DNA from: JAFGQJ01 sp964495755
GTDB taxonomy: Bacteria; Spirochaetota; Spirochaetia; SZUA-6; DRHE01
Reading direction: 5' to 3'
Assembly: GCA_964495755.1 (NCBI GenBank)
Contig: CAZBXU010000102.1
Location: forward strand, 1 to 13,662
Length of the DNA: 13,662 bases
A program made the translations under genes and the position numbers. How positions within the stretch are numbered: position 1 is the stretch's first letter; every line of letters starts with the position of its first letter. The notes below the pieces were generated by a model. That model ran no database searches, had not been told where the DNA came from, and saw only the letters and a list, made by a program, of their open reading frames with translations. Of this stretch, positions 1 through 6,482 are shown in pieces.

Positions 1-42
1 AACCGCCCGTACACCGGTAACGTTCCACGAGAGGAGTTTCAT
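1..42 (-). CDS. xth: Exodeoxyribonuclease III, N-terminal fragment (cut by window edge)
   Basis: Only the first 14 codons are in the window. They read MKLLSWNVTGVRAV, which closely matches the opening beta-strand of the exonuclease III/AP-endonuclease family (typically MKLISWNVNGIRA), including the Asn of the first catalytic motif. The family cuts DNA 5' to abasic sites and has 3'-5' exonuclease activity in base-excision repair. The ATG at 42-40 is preceded by an AGAGGA-type ribosome site about seven bases upstream. The reading frame stays open upstream to about position 145 and includes a GTG at 113-111, but family members start at this methionine. The gene is divergent from the YbaK-like gene. 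The call rests on a short stretch, though that stretch is very characteristic. Confidence 0.8.
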   Translation of the reverse strand, partial: MKLLSWNVTGVRAV

Positions 43-199
43 TATCAGTCCTCTTATTTGCACCTTGTACGGCTCGGTGCTTATGGTTCCCGCACCCGGT
101 ACGTCGAAGGTCACGATTTCTCCCAGCTTCGCTCCTTCTCTTCAGTGCATTTTTTTGACTGTACATGGTAGCCCGCCCGATGTCGATAGAGAATTTTTT

Positions 200-228
200 T
201 TGCGTTCCAGGACCGAATCTTCTATTAT
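200..228 (+). promoter_or_regulatory. Probable sigma-70 promoter of the YbaK-like gene
   Basis: TTGCGT (200-205), a 17-bp spacer and TATTAT (223-228) predict a transcript start near 235. The ribosome site AAGGAGG (242-248) lies six bases before the ATG at 255. The -10 box is good and the -35 box matches only the TTG. A better -35 hexamer, TTGACT (155-160), lies upstream but has no matching -10 at usable spacing. Confidence 0.4.
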
Positions 229-254
229 TTATTAGAGATGTAAGGAGGAGCGTG

Positions 255-722
255 ATGCCCGTTACTCAGTTAAAGGAGTTTCTCGACAAGAACAAGGTCA
301 AGTATGTATCGATCCGCCACTCAACGGCGTACACGGCGCAGGAGATCGCCGCTTCCGCCCATGTGAAGGGAAGAAACATGGCCAAAACGGTCATCGTAAA
401 AATCGACGGTAAAGTCGCCCTGGCTGTATTGCCCGCCAAGTACCAAATCGACCTGGACAAGCTGAAAAAATCCTGCAGAGCCTCTTCCCTGCAGTTGGCC
501 AGGGAGGAGGAGTTCTCTCACCTGTTTCCGGGCTGCGAGACCGGAGCGATGCCGCCCTTCGGGAATATTTACAAGCTGCCCGTGTATGCCGATGAGAACC
601 TGAAAAAGGATGAAGAAATCGCATTCAACGCCTGTTCCCACACCGAGCTGATCCAGATCGCCTACAAGGATTTCGAACGGTTGGTAAAACCGAAATTCTG
701 TCGGTTCTCCGTGCTGATGTAG
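255..722 (+). CDS. YbaK/EbsC-type aminoacyl-tRNA deacylase
   Basis: A 155-residue protein of the YbaK/ProRS-INS superfamily, whose members hydrolyse mischarged aminoacyl-tRNAs in trans as a translational quality-control step. The domain covers the whole protein. Visible family features are the basic stretch around residues 39-49 (KGRNMAKTVIVK), the glycine loop GAMPPFG at 97-103, and a C-terminal SHTELIQIAYKDF at 128-140. The start was set at 255 and not at the in-frame ATG at 165 because a strong AAGGAGG site lies six bases before 255 and the family alignment begins there. The upstream 30 codons look non-coding. The gene has its own likely promoter and stands alone. Its substrate class (Cys, Ala or Pro tRNA) cannot be read from the sequence. 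Confidence 0.85.
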   Translation: MPVTQLKEFLDKNKVKYVSIRHSTAYTAQEIAASAHVKGRNMAKTVIVKIDGKVALAVLPAKYQIDLDKLKKSCRASSLQLAREEEFSHLFPGCETGAMPPFGNIYKLPVYADENLKKDEEIAFNACSHTELIQIAYKDFERLVKPKFCRFSVLM

Positions 723-762
723 CCGACGTCCTGGCTCGACGAGAATATATCTGCTCAGGTTG

Positions 763-791
763 TAGTCGTATCTCCCCATCTTCGCTATACT
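763..791 (+). promoter_or_regulatory. Promoter candidate for a leaderless cupin transcript
   Basis: TATACT (786-791) is a good -10 hexamer. The -35 at 17-bp spacing (TAGTCG, 763-768) matches only three of six positions. The predicted start point falls at 798-800, which is the A of the cupin start codon. No Shine-Dalgarno is visible between the -10 box and the ATG. Confidence 0.4.
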
Positions 792-799
792 CCTGACCT

Positions 800-1153
800 A
801 TGAGAGACAAGAATACAACCCGCAAGAACGCTGAACTTAAGGATTTGAAAGCGGTGGAGAAACCCGCCGGGGTTTTCCGTACCACCCTGTCCTTTCATGA
901 GCAGAGCATGCTCTGCCATTTCAAGATGGCCCGGGGCTCGACGATCCCTCTGCACAACCACGAAGCGGTGCAGCACGGATATGTCCTGCAGGGCAAACTC
1001 CGTTTTCTCTTGAACGAAGGGAAAAGTTTCATCGCCACTCCCGGTATGAGCTACGCCTTTGACCCATGGGAGCACCACGGCGCGGAGGTACTGGAGGACA
1101 GCGAGGTTCTTGAGTTCTTCACTCCCATGAGACCCGAATACGCTGACAACTGA
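800..1153 (+). CDS. KdgF-like cupin (unsaturated uronate linearisation)
   Basis: A 117-residue single-domain cupin. Metal ligands can be placed at H52 and H54 (HNH), Q58 and H93 (HHGA). The Gln spaced six residues after the first His is the pattern I recall for KdgF, the protein that helps convert 4,5-unsaturated uronates into the linear 5-keto-4-deoxyuronate. The ending LEFFTPMRPEY also resembles the D-[VL]-FSP-x-R-x-D-[FY] ending of KdgF proteins. The gene lies 15 bp before an RpiB-like isomerase, with a KdgK-like kinase nearby and KduI plus a TRAP transporter further right, all of which suits a uronate role. A cupin fold alone is not specific, so the function is inferred from motif and context. 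The start codon has no ribosome site and may be leaderless. Confidence 0.72.
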   Translation: MRDKNTTRKNAELKDLKAVEKPAGVFRTTLSFHEQSMLCHFKMARGSTIPLHNHEAVQHGYVLQGKLRFLLNEGKSFIATPGMSYAFDPWEHHGAEVLEDSEVLEFFTPMRPEYADN

Positions 1154-1168
1154 GGGGCTGGAGAAATC

Positions 1169-1636
1169 ATGAAAAAGATTGCCATCGGTTGTGACCCCAA
1201 TGCCGCTGAGCTCAAGGAAATTATCAAGGAGCATCTCGAGCAGCTGGGATACGAACACGAAGACTACGGCAGTGACGACACGGTGTATGCCAATGTGGCG
1301 ATCAAAGTTGCGGAGGCTGTAGCTCGGGGAGACCACGACAGGGGCATTCTAATCTGCGGCACCGGAATCGGAGTATCCATCGCGGCCAACAAGGTGCCCG
1401 GTGCCTACGCCGCACTCTGCTCCGATGCCTATTCTGCGGAGCGGGCACGGAAGAGCAACAATGCCAATATCATGGCCATGGGGTCTCAGGTGATTGGACC
1501 CGAGCTGGCCAAGACACTGGTCGCGACCTGGATGCGTTCGGAATATACTCCCGGGGGACGCTCCGAGCCCAAGGTCCGGCGCATCGTCGAGTATGACCGC
1601 GCGCGTAGTTCGCGTAGCTCACGGATTGAGTCCTAG
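1169..1636 (+). CDS. RpiB/LacAB-family sugar(-phosphate) isomerase, non-canonical active site
   Basis: A 155-residue protein clearly of the RpiB/LacA/LacB fold, with core motif GILICGTGIGVSIAANKVPG at 59-78. The family interconverts aldoses and ketoses, classically ribose 5-phosphate and ribulose 5-phosphate, in the cytoplasm. C63 matches the catalytic Cys66 of E. coli RpiB. The residue matching His10 is Pro10 (motif GCDPNAA instead of GCDHxG), and the residue matching His99, which opens the sugar ring, is Ser96. R131 of GGR is kept, while the position of Arg137 is Lys135. It is therefore unlikely to be a standard ribose-5-phosphate isomerase. The RpiB-family enzyme DhuI of streptococci isomerises 5-keto-4-deoxyuronate, and the KdgF-like neighbour makes a similar role possible here. 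The ribosome site GGAG (1160-1163) precedes the ATG. The C-terminal tail is a Ser/Arg-rich extension. Confidence 0.78.
   Translation: MKKIAIGCDPNAAELKEIIKEHLEQLGYEHEDYGSDDTVYANVAIKVAEAVARGDHDRGILICGTGIGVSIAANKVPGAYAALCSDAYSAERARKSNNANIMAMGSQVIGPELAKTLVATWMRSEYTPGGRSEPKVRRIVEYDRARSSRSSRIES
1602..1619 (+). repeat. 9-bp tandem duplication in the isomerase tail
   Basis: CGCGTAGTT (1602-1610) is followed directly by CGCGTAGCT (1611-1619), identical at eight of nine positions. It is in frame and encodes the RSSRSS of the Ser/Arg-rich C-terminal tail, just past the conserved end of the isomerase domain. Confidence 0.6.
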
Positions 1637-1645
1637 ATCGTCACC

Positions 1646-2188
1646 ATGCGAGAACCCGAGAAGTATTTCTTAAGCTACCGGCAGATTCACGAAACCGTGA
1701 AAGACCTTGCCGGGCGGATCGAGGCGGCGGGTTTCGATCCGGATGTGATCGTGGCCATCGGGACGGGAGGTTTCATCCCGGCCCGAATTCTCAAGACCTT
1801 TATCAACAAACCGGTCTATGCAGTCGGTATTTCCTATTACGGGCTGGACAACGTGCCCACGGCAACCCCGCAAACGATCCAGTGGATCGATGAAGTGGAG
1901 CGGAAGCTGGCGGGTAAGCGGGTACTCCTGGTGGACGAGGTCGACGATTCCCGGGTGACCCTGGAGTACTGCCTGCGGGAGCTCCTCAGCCATCGGCCGA
2001 AAGAGGTCGCCGTAATGGTCCTGCACAACAAAATCAAGGAGAAGCGGGGAACGCTTCCAGAGGTGATCCAACACTATTTTGTCGGTCGGGAGATGGAGGA
2101 CCGCTGGATCTGCTACCCCTGGGATGCAGAGGATATTGCAGCCCACGAGGATCAGGCCAGGGCGGAAGCTGTCAACGGGTCGCCTTGA
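1646..2188 (+). CDS. Hpt1/Xpt1-type purine phosphoribosyltransferase
   Basis: A 180-residue type I phosphoribosyltransferase, which would transfer the phosphoribosyl group of PRPP to a purine base (hypoxanthine, xanthine or guanine) in salvage. The PRPP loop is VLLVDEVDDSRVT at 93-105, with the acidic pair of the family and Ser-Arg in the usual Thr-Gly position, as in yeast Hpt1/Xpt1 (VDEVDDTRTT). Further hallmarks shared with that subgroup are GTGGFIPARIL at 39-49, VMVLHNK at 123-129 and a C-terminal WICYPWD at 154-160. The gene starts nine bases after the isomerase and has no clear ribosome site, so translation is probably coupled. Its 3' end overlaps the convergent kinase gene by 17 bp. 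Substrate preference cannot be told from the sequence. Confidence 0.8.
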   Translation: MREPEKYFLSYRQIHETVKDLAGRIEAAGFDPDVIVAIGTGGFIPARILKTFINKPVYAVGISYYGLDNVPTATPQTIQWIDEVERKLAGKRVLLVDEVDDSRVTLEYCLRELLSHRPKEVAVMVLHNKIKEKRGTLPEVIQHYFVGREMEDRWICYPWDAEDIAAHEDQARAEAVNGSP

Positions 2189-3320
2189 CCCCGCCTCCGG
2201 CCGTAGCCCTCTTTACCTCCACCTCCACAGCGCCCTGATTAACCATGGTGATGTCTCCGGGGACCTCCTGGACCAGCATTCCGTGGGCTGCGCCCCAGTT
2301 GACCGCGGTCTCCAGATCCTTTCCTTTAAGCAGAGCTGCCAGTACACCCGACGCGAGGGAGTCCCCCCCGCCCGTTCTATCCCGAATCGGAACATTCTCC
2401 CGTACCGGTGCCACGTGCCACTTGTCCGCTTTGGTATCATAGAGCACGGCCCCCCAGCTGATCAGATCGGCATTGTGGGCACCTCGCCACTGGGTGCCGA
2501 TCAGGCTCAGGTTGGGGAAATCCTTGGCCACCTTTTTGATCGTTTCCTGATATGCAGGCAGCCAATCCGTGAATCCGGCACCCTTTTTCGTCTGTGTATC
2601 GTAGCCGAGAGCATCGGAGAGATCCGAATCATTGCCCACCAGGAGGCCGAGGTAGGGGGCCAGCTTCTGATTGATGCCTCGAGCCTTGTTCTTATCCGGT
2701 TCGACCTTGGAACGGTAATTCAGGTCTGCAGAAACAAAGGTGCCGTGTTCGGCGGCTTTCTGAGCCGCCTCGATAGCCACATCCGCCGTCTTGGGACCGA
2801 TCAGGGTGAATATGCCGCCGGTGTTGAATACCCGCACACCCTCCTTGGCGAACAAGGAGTCGAAATCGAAATCTCCGGGCTCCAGCTGGGTCGCCGGGCT
2901 GTGGGCCCGGTAGTAGGTTGTATTGGAGGGCATGATCCCGGATCCGTTGTAGGTGAAGTTCACGCCGTTGTGCAAGCCCCCCTTCTGGTTTGTGGAGTAG
3001 CGGCTGCCGTCGTTCTTTGTGTTCCACCAGATGATCTTGGTCACATCCACGCCGGCTTCCCGCATCTGGTTGCGGATATTTTCTCCGATCGGATCAGTCA
3101 CCAAGGCGGTGAGAACGGCGGTGCGGAGGCCAAAGGTATAGGCCAGACCGCAGGCCACGTTGGTTTCCCCTCCGCCCTGGGACACCCGGATGTTGTCCCG
3201 CATCCGGGCGGTGGGCACGTCGCGGGGATCGATGCGGAGCATGACCTCCCCCATCGAGACTCCGTCATACCTGCACGACTCTTTAGACTTGATTTCCTGA
3301 AAGCTCACTACCTTTGCCAT
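2172..3320 (-). CDS. PfkB-family sugar kinase, probable 2-keto-3-deoxygluconate kinase
   Basis: A 382-residue PfkB/ribokinase-fold kinase, expected to phosphorylate 2-keto-3-deoxygluconate to KDPG at the expense of ATP in the cytoplasm. Visible signatures are GGGETNVACGLA at 49-60 (PfkB signature 1 region), GIMPSNTTYYRAHSPA at 128-143 (compare RPSxxxYDRxxSA of KdgK proteins), DLNYR at 199-203, TQWRGAHNADLISW at 276-289, and the catalytic DRTGGGDS at 314-321 with base D320. KdgK proteins are usually about 310-340 residues, so this one is long. The start was set at 3320 because AAGGAG lies eight bases upstream; the in-frame ATG at 3365 has no ribosome site. It converges on the cupin operon and diverges from tetR. 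Another keto- or deoxy-sugar is possible, but uronate genes on both sides favour KDG. Confidence 0.72.
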   Translation of the reverse strand: MAKVVSFQEIKSKESCRYDGVSMGEVMLRIDPRDVPTARMRDNIRVSQGGGETNVACGLAYTFGLRTAVLTALVTDPIGENIRNQMREAGVDVTKIIWWNTKNDGSRYSTNQKGGLHNGVNFTYNGSGIMPSNTTYYRAHSPATQLEPGDFDFDSLFAKEGVRVFNTGGIFTLIGPKTADVAIEAAQKAAEHGTFVSADLNYRSKVEPDKNKARGINQKLAPYLGLLVGNDSDLSDALGYDTQTKKGAGFTDWLPAYQETIKKVAKDFPNLSLIGTQWRGAHNADLISWGAVLYDTKADKWHVAPVRENVPIRDRTGGGDSLASGVLAALLKGKDLETAVNWGAAHGMLVQEVPGDITMVNQGAVEVEVKRATAGGGVKATR

Positions 3321-3376
3321 ATCTCCAACTCCTTCTTGAAAAACTCCCGAGATTTGTATCCACATTATTATTCTAG

Positions 3377-3393
3377 TTGAGGCAGCTGATCAA
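3377..3393. promoter_or_regulatory. Weak inverted repeat upstream of the kinase gene, possible operator
   Basis: TTGA (3377-3380) and TCAA (3390-3393) form 4-bp arms around GGCAGCTGA. The site sits where a kinase promoter would lie, beside TAGAAT read on the minus strand at 3375-3370. The arms are short, no clear -35 accompanies the -10-like box, and this could be chance. Confidence 0.2.
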
Positions 3394-3460
3394 GACGATG
3401 CAAATACCCGTGTCACGATAGCCCGGTCGCAGAGAACAGAGAGAATAGAGATGGTTTTTG

Positions 3461-3489
3461 TTGACGATGGCGGGGAATATTCATATGTT
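3461..3489 (+). promoter_or_regulatory. Sigma-70 promoter of the tetR-efflux operon
   Basis: TTGACG (3461-3466, five of six), a 17-bp spacer and TATGTT (3484-3489, four of six) predict a transcript start at about 3496. That is the first base of the palindromic operator candidate, with a leader of about 24 bases to the tetR ATG at 3520. Confidence 0.55.
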
Positions 3490-3495
3490 TGTGAC

Positions 3496-3509
3496 TGACT
3501 GTTCAGTCA
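3496..3509. promoter_or_regulatory. Palindromic TetR-type operator
   Basis: TGACTGTTCAGTCA is a perfect inverted repeat with 6-bp arms around a TT centre. An overlapping extra copy of the left arm (TGACTG) begins at 3492. It covers the predicted start point of the tetR transcript. Such a site directly upstream of a TetR gene is typical of autorepression; binding by this particular protein is inferred. Confidence 0.6.
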
Positions 3510-3519
3510 TTTTATTAAT

Positions 3520-4176
3520 ATGTTTGAAGTGCAGGACGCAAAAAAAGAAAAAAAACGTAATGTTATCATCCGGGCATCCCTGCGGGTGTTTGCCCGCAAG
3601 GGCTACGAAACCACCGTTTTAGACGAGGTGGCCCGGGAGGCTGGTCTGGCCAAGGGTACCCTCTACCTGTATTTCAAGGACAAAGAGGATCTCTACTTTC
3701 AGGTGATGCTTACCGTGTTGGAGCGCTTCGAGGCCTTTGTCGGGCAGCAGATCGGGCAGTCCGAGAACCCTTTGGAGAAGATGGCAGCCGTGGCCCGCGC
3801 TCAGATTGGCTTTTTCGCCGACAACCCTAGCTACTTTCGCCTGTTCATGGTGGCCTTCACTCCGGAAATGGCCACCATCCACAAGAAACTCCTCGAGCCG
3901 CTGTTTGAAAAGCGCCGGCGGCTCAGTGAGTATCTACACGCCTTGATTGAAGAGGGAAAGGCGAAAGGGCTGATTCGGGGTGACATCGATACCGCTGATG
4001 TGGTGTTTAGTTACATGGGGATGGTCAATCAGGCCGTACAATCGGTGTGCATGCTTTGGGCGGGAAAGGTTCCGCCGGGCGAGCACAAGACGTCGCCCCA
4101 AAATAAAACAGAAGCAATCATGAAGATCCTGGTTCAGGGGATTGCTGCCAGATCGGAAGGAGGAAAGAACGTATGA
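3520..4176 (+). CDS. TetR-family repressor of the efflux operon
   Basis: A 218-residue TetR/AcrR-family regulator. Helices 1-4 occupy about residues 11-60. The helix-turn-helix spans about 31-52 (TTVLDEVAREAGLAKGTLYLYF), followed by KDKEDLY as is usual for the family. The C-terminal helical ligand domain (about 70-215) is variable and gives no clue to the inducer. The last codons overlap the tolC-like start by four bases (ATGA, 4173-4176), so the two genes are co-transcribed and probably translationally coupled. The repressor therefore most likely controls its own operon, with the palindrome at 3496-3509 as operator. The start codon has no good Shine-Dalgarno, which would keep the repressor level low; a GTG at 3529 is a poorer alternative. 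Family call is firm; the target is inferred. Confidence 0.88.
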   Translation: MFEVQDAKKEKKRNVIIRASLRVFARKGYETTVLDEVAREAGLAKGTLYLYFKDKEDLYFQVMLTVLERFEAFVGQQIGQSENPLEKMAAVARAQIGFFADNPSYFRLFMVAFTPEMATIHKKLLEPLFEKRRRLSEYLHALIEEGKAKGLIRGDIDTADVVFSYMGMVNQAVQSVCMLWAGKVPPGEHKTSPQNKTEAIMKILVQGIAARSEGGKNV

Positions 4177-5489
4177 AACGAATAGCAGCGGTTTTCGCAC
4201 TGCTCGTAATGATGATCGGTACAGCCGGTGGCGAGACCTATAGGTTTACCCTGGAGGAGGCTACAGCCTACGGCCTGGCCAACAGCACAGCGATCAAGTC
4301 CAAACAACTGGCCGTAGCCGCAGCCCAGGCGGATCTGGGGGCGGCCAAATCGGCCTACTATCCCTCTCTGTCCGGCGGGGCGTCCTGGACGCACCTGTTC
4401 GATCCGCCTCAAGCTGGATCTTCTTATCTTTCGGGAAGCGATCCTGTAGGCGTTTCTTTGGAATTGGGGCAGAGTGTGTATACCTTCGGGAAGATCAAGG
4501 GCGGAGTCAAGCTGGCCGAGGAGGCCTTAGCCCAGGCCGCCCTGGACCTGGCCGAGGAGAATCGAAAGACGATCGTGCTGATCAAGAATGCCTTCTACGG
4601 CTATCTGCTCGCTCTCGAGGTCGCGGCGATCAACAAAGAGACCCTGGCCAGCAAGGAGGAAGCCCTCGATGTTGTCAGGCAGCGCTACAACGCGGGATTG
4701 GTTGCCGATTTCGAGGTTCTTCAGGCCGAGTCGGATCTGGAGAGTTTCAAGGCCACGGTGATCTCGACGGACAATGGAGTGCGGATCGCTCTGCTGAATG
4801 TCAAGTACGTCCTCGGGATCGAGGAGGAGGATTTTGAGTTCGAGCTGATCGGTGAGTTGGAACTGATACCGGTGGAGGTCGATCGAGACGCACTGATCCA
4901 GAAAGCCTTGACCGGAAAGTACGATCTCCAGAGTTTCAGGAAGGTTGTGGACATTACGGAGGCTCAGGAAGCGCTCAACAGGAGTCTCAGATTGCCCACG
5001 CTGGCAGCGTGGGCCAACTACGGCGTTCAGAGTGGTTATGAAAGTTCCACCGGGGATAATAGGTACTTCGATTTCGATGCCTGGGAAGGTAACCTGACCA
5101 TGGGATTGAATCTCAGCGTTCCCATATCGGGGTATTTCCCCTGGAGTGAGGAGAACGCGACGATCAAGAAAACACAACTGCAGCTGGAAGATCTGCGTAT
5201 ACAGTACGGAGCACTCGAAAGCAGCGTCCGCATCGCCGTGGAAAGCGCCATCCTAAAGATCGCCGAAGAACGAGCCAAAATCTCTTCGGGCAAGAAGAGC
5301 GTGGCTCTGGCTCAGCGGTTGTACGAGGCGGCGGCGGACCAGTATGAAAGCGGCTATATTTCCAGCGTGGAGCTCAAGGACGCCCAGCTGGGACTGAACG
5401 CCGCCAGGCTGGCCTATGCCCAGGCTATCTATAACTACAACCGCAACATCCTCGACCTCATGGACGTGGTCGGGGTCGCAAAATTCTAA
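4173..5489 (+). CDS. TolC-family outer-membrane efflux channel
   Basis: A 438-residue outer-membrane efflux protein, the exit duct of a tripartite RND pump. The first 20 residues form a signal peptide with likely cleavage after TAGG, before ETYRF. Mature sequence begins FTLEEATAYGLANS, the usual opening of OEP repeat 1. Two OEP repeats follow, with long amphipathic helices rich in Ala, Glu and Leu (about 50-75, 105-205, 305-425) and beta segments between them. RxRYxxGL-like sequences (RQRYNAGLVADFEVLQAES near 170 and DQYESGYISSVELKDAQ near 390) mark the two halves. Length is normal for the family. It overlaps tetR by four bases, with AAGGAGG (4157-4163) as ribosome site, and lies 24 bp before the adaptor. 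No lipobox is seen. Confidence 0.88.
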   Translation: MKRIAAVFALLVMMIGTAGGETYRFTLEEATAYGLANSTAIKSKQLAVAAAQADLGAAKSAYYPSLSGGASWTHLFDPPQAGSSYLSGSDPVGVSLELGQSVYTFGKIKGGVKLAEEALAQAALDLAEENRKTIVLIKNAFYGYLLALEVAAINKETLASKEEALDVVRQRYNAGLVADFEVLQAESDLESFKATVISTDNGVRIALLNVKYVLGIEEEDFEFELIGELELIPVEVDRDALIQKALTGKYDLQSFRKVVDITEAQEALNRSLRLPTLAAWANYGVQSGYESSTGDNRYFDFDAWEGNLTMGLNLSVPISGYFPWSEENATIKKTQLQLEDLRIQYGALESSVRIAVESAILKIAEERAKISSGKKSVALAQRLYEAAADQYESGYISSVELKDAQLGLNAARLAYAQAIYNYNRNILDLMDVVGVAKF

Positions 5490-5513
5490 TTCGAAAATTC
5501 GGGGGACGATGAT

Positions 5514-6482
5514 ATGAAAAAGGGAGTTCGAGTTTTAATTATCCTTATCGTAGTCATAGCTGTGCTCGCCGTCGGCGGGTATTTCGGTTACACCCGTTTG
5601 TCTGCTCAAGACGGGGAAGGCACGGGTCCGAGCATTCTGGCGGCGTTTAGACCGAAGGCCGGCGGACAGCAGAAGCCTCCAGAGGAGAAGTTCTCGGTCC
5701 CTGTGGCCGTCTCTGCGGCCAAGCGGGAGAGCGTCCGGGAAACCTTCACTTTGTACGGTTCGGTGTACGCGGAAAAAGAAGTCAGCATCCTGACCACGGT
5801 TACCGGCAAGATCAACCAGATCAAGGTCCGGGAGGGGGACTATGTACAGAAAGATCAGGTGTTGGCCGTGATCGACAGGGATCAGGCGGGATTGAAATTT
5901 GCCCCCGTTGAAGTCGAGTCGACCATCTCGGGGATCGTCAAAACTGTCCTGACTCAGGAAGGTGCGACGGTCAATCCTGCGGCGCCTCTGTTTCAAATCG
6001 TGGTAATGGATGTTGTCGAAGTCGTGGTCGACGTTCCGGAGAAGAGAATCGGCCAGGTGCGGCGAGGTCAGCCGGTGGAGATCTCGGTGATCTCCTATCC
6101 CGATCGGGTCTTCTACGGAACCATCGATAAGCTCAGTCCAGTGGTAGACCCGGTCTCGCGGACCTTAGAGACCAGGATCCGCGTGGTCAATCGGGGCTAC
6201 CAGCTGAAGCCTGGGATGTTCGCCGAGGCCGGCATCATCCTACGACAGCTGGACGATGCAGTAACGATTCCACTCGCAGCCCTTGTCGACAAGGAGGGGG
6301 ATCGGATCGCCTTCGTCGTGGATCAGAACCTGGCCAGGGAGGTGAGACCGGTGATTTTATTTGTCCAAAGGGAGCGGGCGGTCATCGATTCGGGTATCGA
6401 TGAAGGTGATCGGGTCGTGGTTATCGGTCAGCAGAGCCTGAGCGGCGGCGACGAGGTAACCGTAGCGGAGGTGAAGCAATGA
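5514..6482 (+). CDS. RND periplasmic adaptor (membrane fusion protein) lacking the alpha-helical hairpin
   Basis: A 322-residue adaptor linking the inner-membrane pump to the outer-membrane channel. An N-terminal anchor helix spans about residues 5-25, followed by a Pro/Lys/Gln-rich linker (40-60). The two lipoyl half-motifs are at about 87-121 (ILTTVTGKINQIKVREGDYV) and 129-163 (ISGIVKTVLTQEGATV). Only about ten residues join them, where other adaptors carry a coiled-coil hairpin of some 50-100 residues. The beta-barrel domain follows (about 168-245, ending LKPGMFAEA), then a membrane-proximal domain (246-322). The same reduced layout is known for BesA of the spirochaete Borrelia burgdorferi. 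The ribosome site is GGGGGA before the ATG. The stop overlaps the pump start by four bases (ATGA), indicating coupled translation. Confidence 0.88.
   Translation: MKKGVRVLIILIVVIAVLAVGGYFGYTRLSAQDGEGTGPSILAAFRPKAGGQQKPPEEKFSVPVAVSAAKRESVRETFTLYGSVYAEKEVSILTTVTGKINQIKVREGDYVQKDQVLAVIDRDQAGLKFAPVEVESTISGIVKTVLTQEGATVNPAAPLFQIVVMDVVEVVVDVPEKRIGQVRRGQPVEISVISYPDRVFYGTIDKLSPVVDPVSRTLETRIRVVNRGYQLKPGMFAEAGIILRQLDDAVTIPLAALVDKEGDRIAFVVDQNLAREVRPVILFVQRERAVIDSGIDEGDRVVVIGQQSLSGGDEVTVAEVKQ

Noticed and set aside
165..254. Upstream in-frame ATG giving a 30-residue longer YbaK-like protein
   Set aside because: It has no ribosome site, the extra residues look non-coding, and the predicted promoter and the AAGGAGG site both lie downstream of it.
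2177..2191. GGGTC/GACCC hairpin as a bidirectional terminator
   Set aside because: The stem is only 5 bp and there is no T-tract on either side, so it does not qualify as an intrinsic terminator.
2079..3380. Plus-strand open frame of 433 codons
   Set aside because: It is antisense to the PfkB kinase for nearly its whole length; the kinase frame has clear family motifs and a ribosome site, and this frame has neither.
5479..5500. Repeated AAAATTC word between tolC and the adaptor gene
   Set aside because: Two copies of a 7-bp AT-rich word in a 24-bp spacer are easily chance, with no palindrome or promoter spacing.
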